Below, in pieces: positions 1-5,438 of a stretch of 6,983 nucleotides of DNA. Source of the stretch: Flavobacteriales bacterium (GTDB taxonomy: Bacteria; Bacteroidota; Bacteroidia; Flavobacteriales_D; Sanyastnellaceae); the NCBI GenBank assembly GCA_947464885.1, contig CANHYZ010000105.1, positions 1 to 6,983 on the forward strand, written 5' to 3'. Made by a program: the position numbers and the translations under genes. The notes beneath the pieces were generated by a model that was not told the origin of the DNA, searched no databases, and saw only the letters and a list, made by a program, of their open reading frames with translations. The stretch's first letter is position 1. Each line of letters starts with the position of its first letter.

Positions 1-1294
1 TGCCATGATTCAACGTCAAAACGAAACTTCAGCCGTGAAAATCATAGTTGGTCGTGACGCTCGCATCAGCGGCTCAATGGTCAATGCACTGGTGTGTAAC
101 ACCTTGGTGGGCATGGGTGCGCATGTCATTGATGTTGGATTGAGCACTACGCCGACCGTCGAAGTTGCTGTGCCCATGGAAGGAGCACACGCCGGAATTA
201 TTCTCACGGCAAGTCACAACCCTAAGCAATGGAATGCCCTGAAATTACTCAACGCAAAAGGAGAATTCATTTCTGCTGCAGAGGGACAAGAGGTTTTGGA
301 ACTCGCCGCATCCGGTGACGTAGCCTTTGCAACCATTGATGCCCTGGGAAAAATTGTGTCCAAAGATTATCTTGATATTCACATTAAGGAAGTCCTGAAA
401 CTTCCATTTGTTGACCGTGAGGCTATTGCAAACTCGGGGCTCAACGTTGCCGTTGATGCCGTCAATAGCAGTGGAGGAATTTATGTCCCGGCTTTACTGA
501 AAACCCTCGGCGTGGAACAAGTACACACGATTCACTGTCACCCCGATGGCCATTTCCCACACAACCCCGAGCCACTTCCCGAACACCTCGGTGATATATC
601 AGCGCTGGTAAAGGATAAGCAATGCGACCTTGGCATCGTGGTCGATCCTGATGTCGATCGACTGGCGTTCGTTTGTGAAGACGGCACTGTCTTCGGTGAA
701 GAATACACCTTGGTTGCCGTCGCTGATTACGTGCTCGGACTTAAGCCTGGAAATACGGTTTCGAATCTATCAAGCACACGTGCCTTGCGTGATGTTACGC
801 ACGCTCACGGCGGCACCTATGTTGCTGCAGCCGTAGGAGAGGTGAATGTTGTAGCCGCCATGAAAGCCACCAACGCCGTAATCGGAGGTGAAGGAAACGG
901 TGGTATTATTTACCCTGCTGCACACTACGGTCGTGATGCACTTGCCGGTTTAGCCCTTTTTCTATCGCATTTCGCCAAGAAGAAACTGCGCATGTCGGAA
1001 TTGCGTGACAGTTATCCGCGCTATGAAATATCCAAAAACAAAATCGAATTGCTGCCGGGTATGGATGTGGACGCAATCCTGGAACAGGTCATTGCCCTCT
1101 ATCCAGACGCTGAAATCTCGACACTCGATGGCGTGAAATTCGATTTCCCGGAGGGCTGGGTGCACTTGCGCAAAAGCAATACAGAGCCCATTGTGAGGGT
1201 CATCGCAGAACATACCGATCGCGAAAAGGCCATTGAGTTGGCCCAGACCGTCATGAACTCCGTAAGGTCAATTGCAGGAATTGCTGCGGTTTAG
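1..1294 (+). CDS. glmM: Phosphoglucosamine mutase, 5'-truncated by window edge
   Basis: Alpha-D-phosphohexomutase, expected to convert glucosamine-6-phosphate to glucosamine-1-phosphate on the cytoplasmic route to UDP-GlcNAc, peptidoglycan and LPS. The reading frame is open from base 2, so the ATG at 5 is probably internal: about 30 N-terminal residues, including the usual SGIRG-type start, lie upstream of the window. Numbering from that ATG (429 residues visible): phosphoserine loop TASHNP with Ser70; metal-binding loop DPDVDR 214-219; sugar-binding loop GGEGNGG 294-300; phosphate-binding loop RKSNTEP 389-395. All four active-site loops are present, so the enzyme should be functional. The metal and sugar loops differ from the E. 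coli GlmM forms (DGDGDR, GGEQSG), and GGEGNGG resembles archaeal-type phosphohexomutases. Bacteroidota proteins of this type are generally annotated GlmM, but phosphomannomutase or phosphoglucomutase activity cannot be excluded. The cysteine desulfurase gene follows after 63 bases. Confidence 0.9.
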   Translation, partial: AMIQRQNETSAVKIIVGRDARISGSMVNALVCNTLVGMGAHVIDVGLSTTPTVEVAVPMEGAHAGIILTASHNPKQWNALKLLNAKGEFISAAEGQEVLELAASGDVAFATIDALGKIVSKDYLDIHIKEVLKLPFVDREAIANSGLNVAVDAVNSSGGIYVPALLKTLGVEQVHTIHCHPDGHFPHNPEPLPEHLGDISALVKDKQCDLGIVVDPDVDRLAFVCEDGTVFGEEYTLVAVADYVLGLKPGNTVSNLSSTRALRDVTHAHGGTYVAAAVGEVNVVAAMKATNAVIGGEGNGGIIYPAAHYGRDALAGLALFLSHFAKKKLRMSELRDSYPRYEISKNKIELLPGMDVDAILEQVIALYPDAEISTLDGVKFDFPEGWVHLRKSNTEPIVRVIAEHTDREKAIELAQTVMNSVRSIAGIAAV

Positions 1295-1326
1295 TTTGGG
1301 AATGTCTTTTTTTATCAGCAAATTTG
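1295..1326 (+). promoter_or_regulatory. Candidate Bacteroidota-type promoter for the cysteine desulfurase gene
   Basis: TTTG at 1295-1298 is followed, 20 bases later, by CAAATTTG at 1319-1326. This matches the Bacteroidota consensus TTTG / TAnnTTTG except for C instead of T in the first position of the -7 box. Transcription would start near 1333, giving a leader of about 25 bases. The -33 element begins right after the glmM stop codon. Read-through from glmM is also possible, since no terminator is visible between the genes. Confidence 0.4.
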
Positions 1327-1332
1327 TAGAGC

Positions 1333-1351
1333 GTGAAGCAATGCCCTTCAC
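1333..1351 (+). other. Short hairpin just upstream of the cysteine desulfurase start
   Basis: GTGAAG (1333-1338) and CTTCAC (1346-1351) form a perfect 6-bp stem with a 7-base loop. It ends six bases before the ATG at 1358 and would occupy most of the short leader. A stem this size can arise by chance in a gap of this length, so a role in translation is only a possibility. Confidence 0.3.
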
Positions 1352-1357
1352 CGTTGA

Positions 1358-2509
1358 ATGATCATGAATGTCTATCTCGATAATGCGGCCACCACGCCCA
1401 TAGACCAAGGTGTTGTTGAGGCGATGATGCCCTACCTGACGACTTTTTTCGGAAATCCATCCTCGTCACATGCCTTCGGTCGCAAAACAAAGTCGGCCAT
1501 TGAGCAGTCGCGCAGATCAATTGCCAAATGGCTGAATTGCTCGCCATCGGAAATCTACTTTACCAGTGGCGGAACAGAAGCCGATAACTTGGCTATGAAC
1601 GCTGCTGTTTATGATTTGGGATGCACACAAATTATCACCTCTGCCATTGAGCACAGCGCGGTCATTAAGACAGCTCAACTTATGGCTGATCGCAAATTGG
1701 CGAAGCTTTCTCTTGTGAAGTTGGATGAAAAGGGCGCAGTTGATCTGCAACATCTTGAATCACTGCTGCAACAAGGCGATAAGTGTTTTGTGTCGCTCAT
1801 GCACGGCAATAATGAGATTGCGAATTTGCTGCCTTTGCAGGCTGTTGCTGATTTGTGTAACCGTTATGGGGCAGTTTTTCATAGCGATACAGTTCAAACA
1901 ATGGGACATTACTCTTTCGACCTAGCGAAGTTGGACATCCAGTTTGTTAATGCCTCTGCACACAAATTCCATGGCCCGAAAGGCGTAGGATTCATATATG
2001 TCAACAAAAAGTTGAAGGTTAATCCGGACATTACCGGTGGAGGGCAGGAGCGAGGTATGCGTGGCGGAACCGAAAACCTCATTGGTATCGTTGGAATGGC
2101 CAAGGCACTTGACCTGTCTTACGCGGAACTTGCTGAACACCAAGAGCATATTTCGGGTCTGAAGCAGTATATGGCCAGTCAGTTGGAAGCTTCGATGCCT
2201 GGAATAGTCTTCAATGGCGAGTCCCGCAGTTCAAATAGCTTGTATACCGTATTGAACGTCACGTTTCCCCCAACTCCTAACGCGGATATGCTGCTGTTTT
2301 TACTTGATTTAGAGGGTGTTGCGTGCAGCGGCGGAAGCGCATGCAGCAGCGGAGCAACCAAAGGCTCCCACGTGCTCGACGCGATTGGCGCTCTGAAGCC
2401 GGGATCTGCAAGTATCCGTTTTTCATTTAGTCGCTTCAACAGCCGGAACGAAATTGATTTTGCCCTCGAAAAGGTAAAATCGACCTGTCTTCAGCCGGAA
2501 ATGGCTTGA
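1358..2509 (+). CDS. Cysteine desulfurase, group I (NifS/IscS-like)
   Basis: PLP-dependent aminotransferase class V enzyme that removes sulfur from L-cysteine, giving alanine and an enzyme-bound persulfide for Fe-S clusters or tRNA thiolation. In 383 residues: start motif YLDNAATTP 6-14; PLP-stacking His99 in IEHSAV; NNE 151-153; PLP-binding Asp177 and Gln180 in HSDTVQ; Schiff-base Lys203 in AHKFHGPKG; RGGTEN 235-240; and catalytic Cys329 in SGGSACSSG, on the extended loop that marks group I. A second cysteine, Cys323, lies six residues before it. Length is normal for the family. The reading starts MIMNVYLDNA, so either ATG 1358 or ATG 1364 could be used; the latter (MNVYLDNA) fits family N-termini slightly better, and neither has a Shine-Dalgarno. 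No iscU, sufBCD or mnmA lies beside it, so the sulfur acceptor cannot be told from context. Confidence 0.93.
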   Translation: MIMNVYLDNAATTPIDQGVVEAMMPYLTTFFGNPSSSHAFGRKTKSAIEQSRRSIAKWLNCSPSEIYFTSGGTEADNLAMNAAVYDLGCTQIITSAIEHSAVIKTAQLMADRKLAKLSLVKLDEKGAVDLQHLESLLQQGDKCFVSLMHGNNEIANLLPLQAVADLCNRYGAVFHSDTVQTMGHYSFDLAKLDIQFVNASAHKFHGPKGVGFIYVNKKLKVNPDITGGGQERGMRGGTENLIGIVGMAKALDLSYAELAEHQEHISGLKQYMASQLEASMPGIVFNGESRSSNSLYTVLNVTFPPTPNADMLLFLLDLEGVACSGGSACSSGATKGSHVLDAIGALKPGSASIRFSFSRFNSRNEIDFALEKVKSTCLQPEMA

Positions 2510-2564
2510 AATCAGTAGTTTACGCTTTATTGCGGGTGGCCTGTCCAAAGTCGTTGATTTCAAG
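2505..2564 (+). repeat. 10-bp inverted repeat at the 3' end of the cysteine desulfurase gene
   Basis: CTTGAAATCA (2505-2514) is the exact reverse complement of TGATTTCAAG (2555-2564). Two G-U pairs (2515/2554 and 2516/2553) could lengthen the stem in RNA. The left arm contains the TGA stop codon at 2507-2509; the 40-base interior has no strong structure of its own. No T-run follows directly, so this is not a standard intrinsic terminator, though it could be a 3'-end stabiliser or a weak terminator. The rest of the 140-base gap is AT-rich near 2590-2615 and shows no other gene. Confidence 0.5.
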
Positions 2565-2620
2565 GGGTTTACCTTGCTCCCGGCTTGCAATTCAATTTTT
2601 AATGATTTTTTAAGAAACGT

Positions 2621-2644
2621 ATACCCCATAAAAGGTGTATCTTG
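2621..2644 (+). promoter_or_regulatory. Possible -7 box and imperfect dyad before the small basic-protein gene
   Basis: TATCTTG at 2638-2644 is a one-base-short version of TAnnTTTG, lying six bases before the ATG at 2650. It overlaps an imperfect dyad, ATACCCC (2621-2627) and GGTGTAT (2634-2640), which pairs at six of seven positions around a six-base spacer. No convincing -33 TTG is at the right distance. If it is the promoter, the mRNA would be nearly leaderless. Confidence 0.25.
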
Positions 2645-2649
2645 CGCCC

Positions 2650-2916
2650 ATGAACGGAAAGAAGTCAGCCGGCAGACCGGCAACCAAACCCGCTCGTTTA
2701 AAGAATGGGTTTTATGTGGGCGTGAAGAACAAGGGCATGGCTAGCCCAGTAATGATGTATAGCCCCACACGTGAAGGTATGATGCTTATTGCCCAGCGAT
2801 ATGGAGTTTTCCCGGAGAAGGAAGTAGTTGTGATGGGAGAACACAAAAACGACAAATGGGTAGATCAGGAGCAGCCAAAACGTGGCCGCAAGAAGAAAGA
2901 GGTCGCAGAAAACTAA
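2650..2916 (+). CDS. Small basic protein of unknown function with AT-hook-like ends
   Basis: I do not recognise a named family. The 88-residue product has 19 Lys/Arg against 9 Asp/Glu and no signal peptide or membrane segment, so it should be cytoplasmic. The N-terminal tail has an AGRPA core (7-11) in a Lys/Pro/Ala-rich stretch and the C-terminal tail has PKRGRKKK (76-83); both resemble AT-hook minor-groove motifs, though neither is a full match. Between them, residues 19-70 look like a compact beta-rich or mixed fold with two Met-Met pairs (35-36, 44-45). I chose the ATG at 2650; a GTG at 2635 in frame would add only five residues and overlaps the possible promoter. It is its own unit: a 140-base gap precedes it and a strong terminator follows. 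Nucleic-acid binding is an inference from charge and motifs only. Confidence 0.75.
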   Translation: MNGKKSAGRPATKPARLKNGFYVGVKNKGMASPVMMYSPTREGMMLIAQRYGVFPEKEVVVMGEHKNDKWVDQEQPKRGRKKKEVAEN

Positions 2917-2933
2917 TCCTGATAGAAAATCTC

Positions 2934-2960
2934 AAAACCCGCCTTTTGGTGGGTTTTTTT
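2934..2960 (+). terminator. Strong intrinsic (rho-independent) terminator
   Basis: A 10-bp stem, AAAACCCGCC (2934-2943) with GGTGGGTTTT (2948-2957), has one G-T wobble and a TTTT loop. It runs into seven consecutive T (2954-2960). It starts 17 bases after the stop of the small basic-protein gene and should end that transcript. The four A at the stem base give it some capacity in the opposite direction too. Confidence 0.92.
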
Positions 2961-2978
2961 ATTCCAATAATCGTTTAG

Positions 2979-3305
2979 ATGAAAAAAATTATGGCAGTAT
3001 GTATCCTAACAGTTGCTCTGTTGGCGTGCAAGAAAGAAAAGGATTCCGGAAATTTAACCCCAAACTGTGATGGTTCGAATCCCACTTACAACGGTGCAAT
3101 CAAATCCATTTTAGATTCGCGTTGCGGTTCCGCAAGTTGTCACCCCAATTACACTTCTTATGATGGGTTGTCCTCAATCCTGCAGAGTGGGGATTTCAAG
3201 CGTGAAGTCTTGACCAGTCAAACCATGCCACAAGGATCTTCGCTGACGCAAGAGCAAATCAATAAAATCCAGTGCTGGGCTGATGACGGGTACCCTGAAA
3301 ATTAA
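2979..3305 (+). CDS. Small lipoprotein with a CX4CH cytochrome-c-like motif
   Basis: A 108-residue lipoprotein. The n-region MKK, a hydrophobic stretch and lipobox LLAC predict cleavage before Cys17, followed by KKEKD, a charged start common in Bacteroidota lipoproteins. The mature part is about 92 residues. It contains Cys49-GSAS-Cys54-His55, a CX4CH variant of the haem-binding CXXCH motif, and later TMPQGSSLTQEQINKIQCW, where Met83 followed by an LTxEQ...I..W helix resembles the Met-ligand segment and last helix of small c-type cytochromes. Cys30 and Cys99 could form a disulfide. This pattern is seen in short Bacteroidota proteins with a cytochrome-c-like domain. Covalent haem attachment to CX4CH is not assured, so redox function is inferred. 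The ATG at 2979 is preferred over 2991 because it supplies the positive n-region. The start lies 18 bases after a terminator with no clear promoter; the stop abuts the lpdA stop. Confidence 0.8.
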   Translation: MKKIMAVCILTVALLACKKEKDSGNLTPNCDGSNPTYNGAIKSILDSRCGSASCHPNYTSYDGLSSILQSGDFKREVLTSQTMPQGSSLTQEQINKIQCWADDGYPEN

Positions 3306-4694
3306 TTAAAGGTGAATTACCTCGCCGTAAGCAGCGGCGGCAGCTTCCATAATAGCTTCGCTCATGGTAGGGTGCGGGTGTACGGTCTTGATTAATTCCT
3401 CGCCGGTCGTCTCTAGTTTGCGCAACGCAACACACTCGGCAATCATCTCAGTGACGTTGGCGCCGATCATATGCGCACCAAGCAGTTCGCCGTATTTCGC
3501 ATCAAATATGAGCTTCACAAAACCGTCTTTGTGACCTGCGGCACTCGCTTTTCCGGAGGCTGAGAATGGGAATTTACCGATTTTGATATCGAGTCCTTTC
3601 TCTTTGCAAGCGCGCTCAGTCAAACCAACCGAGGCAATTTCAGGCGTAGAATACGTGCAACCGGGAATGTTACCGTAATCAAGAGGCTGCGGGTGATGAC
3701 CTGCAATCTGCTCAACACAGATAATACCCTCCGCACTGGCTACGTGAGCAAGCGCTTGTCCCGGTGTGCAATCACCGATGGCATAGTATCCCGGGATATT
3801 CGTTTTGTAGAATTTGTCTACGACAATTTTTCCTTTGTCTGTGATGATGCCCACATCCTCCAATCCAATATTTTCGATGTTCGCTACAACACCGACTGCA
3901 GAAAGCACAACATCGCACTCTATCTGCTTTTCACCGGAAGCATCCTTGAGCGTAACCTTACAACCTGTTCCAGCTGTATCAACTTTGGTGACCTCTGTTT
4001 GTGTCAATACGTCGATGCCCATTCCTTTGAATGACTTGGCCAATGCCTTAGACACATCGTCGTCTTCGACCGGAACAATGTTGGTCATGAATTCGACGAG
4101 CGTGACCTTCGTGCCCATGGCTGCATAGAAGTAGGCGAACTCTGATCCGATTGCACCGCTTCCAACAATGACCATGCTCTTGGGTTGCGAAGGAAGTACC
4201 ATCGCATCTCGGTAGCCGAGGATTTTTTTGCCGTCCTGCTTGAGAGCGGGCAATTCACGTGAGCGGCCACCTGTAGCCACCAGAATGTGGTTGGCACTGT
4301 ATTCCGTGACTTTGCCATCGGCGCCTGTCACAGCTACTTTTTTACCGGGCTTCAGTTTACCGTTGCCCATGATAACCTCGATTTTATTCTTTTTCATCAG
4401 GAACTGAACGCCCTTGCTCATGCCTTCGGCAACGCCACGGCTGCGTTTTACAACCGCCGGAAAATCCGCTTTGGGAGCTCCGACTTCAATTCCATACTCT
4501 TTCGCATGATTGATGTATTCGAAAACGGAAGCACTTTTCAGAAGCGCTTTCGTTGGAATGCAACCCCAGTTGAGGCAGATGCCACCGAGAGCTTCGCGCT
4601 CGATGACTGCTGTTTTTAAACCTAATTGTGAAGCACGAATTGCTGCAACATAGCCGCCGGGGCCGGTTCCGAGTACAATAACATCAAAGTTCAT
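3306..4694 (-). CDS. lpdA: Dihydrolipoyl dehydrogenase (E3)
   Basis: Flavoprotein disulfide reductase that reoxidises dihydrolipoamide with NAD+ in the pyruvate and 2-oxoglutarate dehydrogenase complexes and in the glycine cleavage system; cytoplasmic homodimer. In 462 residues: FAD-binding GTGPGG 9-14; redox disulfide Cys40/Cys45 in GGICLNWGC; NAD-binding GSGAIGSE 178-185; second FAD motif AIGDC 305-309; and C-terminal dimerisation domain with the catalytic pair His441 and Glu446 in HPHPTMSE. All catalytic residues and full family length are present. It stands alone here, with no E1 or E2 genes next to it, as is common when one E3 serves several complexes. It has its own promoter candidate upstream and diverges from adk. 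Its TAA stop touches the stop of the convergent lipoprotein gene, and no clear terminator is seen for it. Confidence 0.97.
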   Translation of the reverse strand: MNFDVIVLGTGPGGYVAAIRASQLGLKTAVIEREALGGICLNWGCIPTKALLKSASVFEYINHAKEYGIEVGAPKADFPAVVKRSRGVAEGMSKGVQFLMKKNKIEVIMGNGKLKPGKKVAVTGADGKVTEYSANHILVATGGRSRELPALKQDGKKILGYRDAMVLPSQPKSMVIVGSGAIGSEFAYFYAAMGTKVTLVEFMTNIVPVEDDDVSKALAKSFKGMGIDVLTQTEVTKVDTAGTGCKVTLKDASGEKQIECDVVLSAVGVVANIENIGLEDVGIITDKGKIVVDKFYKTNIPGYYAIGDCTPGQALAHVASAEGIICVEQIAGHHPQPLDYGNIPGCTYSTPEIASVGLTERACKEKGLDIKIGKFPFSASGKASAAGHKDGFVKLIFDAKYGELLGAHMIGANVTEMIAECVALRKLETTGEELIKTVHPHPTMSEAIMEAAAAAYGEVIHL

Positions 4695-4713
4695 GACTGT
4701 AAATTTTGAGCGG

Positions 4714-4744
4714 CGAAGGTAGAATGACTTTCACGACATATCAA
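4714..4744 (-). promoter_or_regulatory. Candidate Bacteroidota-type promoter for lpdA
   Basis: On the - strand, TTG (complement of 4742-4744) is followed by 20 bases and then TACCTTCG (complement of 4714-4721). This fits the TTG / TAnnTTTG consensus with one mismatch in the -7 box. The box ends 19 bases before the lpdA ATG, so the leader would be about a dozen bases. There is no Shine-Dalgarno, as usual in this phylum. Confidence 0.5.
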
Positions 4745-4773
4745 TCTTTTTTGCGCACATCGCGCTCTAGGTA

Positions 4774-4801
4774 GTTTGCAAGGCGCATTCAACTTGTAAA
4801 C
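4774..4801 (+). promoter_or_regulatory. Operator-like dyad upstream of adk
   Basis: GTTTGCAAG (4774-4782) and CTTGTAAAC (4793-4801) are inverted repeats matching at eight of nine positions, with a 10-base spacer. In RNA the odd position forms a G-U pair. The dyad ends four bases before the adk -7 box, covering the place where a repressor or activator would sit. No regulator is identifiable from the sequence. Confidence 0.4.
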
Positions 4802-4805
4802 CGCT

Positions 4806-4813
4806 TATTTTTG
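4806..4813 (+). promoter_or_regulatory. Candidate -7 box of the adk-obgE promoter
   Basis: TATTTTTG is an exact match to TAnnTTTG, 22 bases upstream of the adk start codon. The nearest upstream TTTG (4775-4778) is 27 bases away, longer than the usual spacing, so the -33 element is weak or activator contact may be needed. A second, poorer pair, TTTG 4750-4753 with TAGTTTG 4772-4778 (18-base spacing), is an alternative. Confidence 0.5.
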
Positions 4814-4835
4814 CACCCAATCAAACTAGACCAGC

Positions 4836-5411
4836 ATGCTCAATGTAGTGCTCTTTGGTCCTCCCGGAGCCGGTAAGGGGACCCAATCGGAAATTCTCTT
4901 GCAACGCTATGGATTGGTTCACCTCAGCACCGGCGATATTTTTCGTGCCAACATCAAGGGAGAAACCGCGCTTGGACAACAGGCCAAGGCGTTTATGGAC
5001 AAGGGTGAACTTGTACCCGACAGTCTTACCATCTCGATGTTGGAGAGTGAAGTAGTGAAGCATCCTGATTCTAAGGGATTTATTTTCGACGGTTTCCCTC
5101 GCACTTCAGCACAGGCAGCTGCCCTTGATTCGTTCCTGGCGGGAAAAAGCTCGGCTATTACATGCATGCTTGCTTTAGAAGTTGATGAAGAGGAACTCAT
5201 CAAGCGTCTGCTCAATCGCGCAACAACGAGTGGTAGAGCAGATGATGCCGATGAGACCATCGTTCGCAACCGCATAGCCGTTTATAACCGTGAAACTTCT
5301 CCGGTGGCCAATTATTACCGCGACCAGCAAAAGTACCGAGGCATTGTCGGCGTTGGAAGTGTAGAAGAAATTACCCAACGCCTGTGTTCGGCTTTAGATA
5401 CATTCTTATAA
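4836..5411 (+). CDS. adk: Adenylate kinase, short form
   Basis: Catalyses ATP + AMP = 2 ADP in the cytoplasm, keeping adenine nucleotides balanced. In 191 residues: P-loop GPPGAGKGT 8-16; AMP-binding LSTGD 30-34 with Arg37; DGFPR 85-89 in the core; and Arg128, Arg134, Arg144 and Arg146 around a short LID (GRADD 133-137). The protein lacks the long zinc- or hydrogen-bond-stabilised LID of the 214-residue E. coli type, which is normal for the roughly 190-residue Bacteroidota form. The ATG at 4836 gives MLNVVLFGPPGAGKGT, the expected beginning. obgE follows 27 bases later on the same strand with no terminator between, so the two are probably co-transcribed from the promoter region at 4774-4813. 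Confidence 0.97.
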   Translation: MLNVVLFGPPGAGKGTQSEILLQRYGLVHLSTGDIFRANIKGETALGQQAKAFMDKGELVPDSLTISMLESEVVKHPDSKGFIFDGFPRTSAQAAALDSFLAGKSSAITCMLALEVDEEELIKRLLNRATTSGRADDADETIVRNRIAVYNRETSPVANYYRDQQKYRGIVGVGSVEEITQRLCSALDTFL

Positions 5412-5425
5412 GTTGCACTAGCAAC
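5412..5425 (+). other. Small hairpin between adk and obgE
   Basis: GTTGC (5412-5416) and GCAAC (5421-5425) form a perfect 5-bp stem with an ACTA loop, starting on the base after the adk stop codon. No T-run follows, so it is not a terminator. It may be chance, or a minor element affecting obgE translation or mRNA processing. Confidence 0.25.
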
Positions 5426-5438
5426 CGATACAAAACTT

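Noticed and set aside
5..7. ATG at 5 as the true start of glmM
   Set aside because: The frame is open before it and the conserved N-terminal segment of the family is missing, so the gene is cut by the window edge.
2635..2649. GTG at 2635 as the start of the small basic-protein gene
   Set aside because: It adds only five residues (through Pro), has no ribosome-binding site, and overlaps the possible -7 box and dyad; the ATG at 2650 is simpler. Not fully excluded.
2882..3070. A 62-codon + strand open frame between the small basic gene and the lipoprotein
   Set aside because: It overlaps both real genes in another frame, runs through the intrinsic terminator, and its product has no recognisable features.
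3303..3322. Weak hairpin (AGGT/ACCT, 5-base loop) followed by a T-rich stretch at the end of lpdA on the - strand
   Set aside because: A 4-5 bp stem with an interrupted T-run is too weak to call an intrinsic terminator.
3693..4619. Several + strand open frames of about 100 codons opposite lpdA
   Set aside because: They are antisense to a gene with intact catalytic motifs over its whole length; the products have no domain-like pattern, and no promoter or leader is evident.
4753..4767. GCGC...GCGC short repeat in the lpdA-adk gap
   Set aside because: A four-base self-complementary motif occurring twice is expected by chance and has no clear relation to the promoters.
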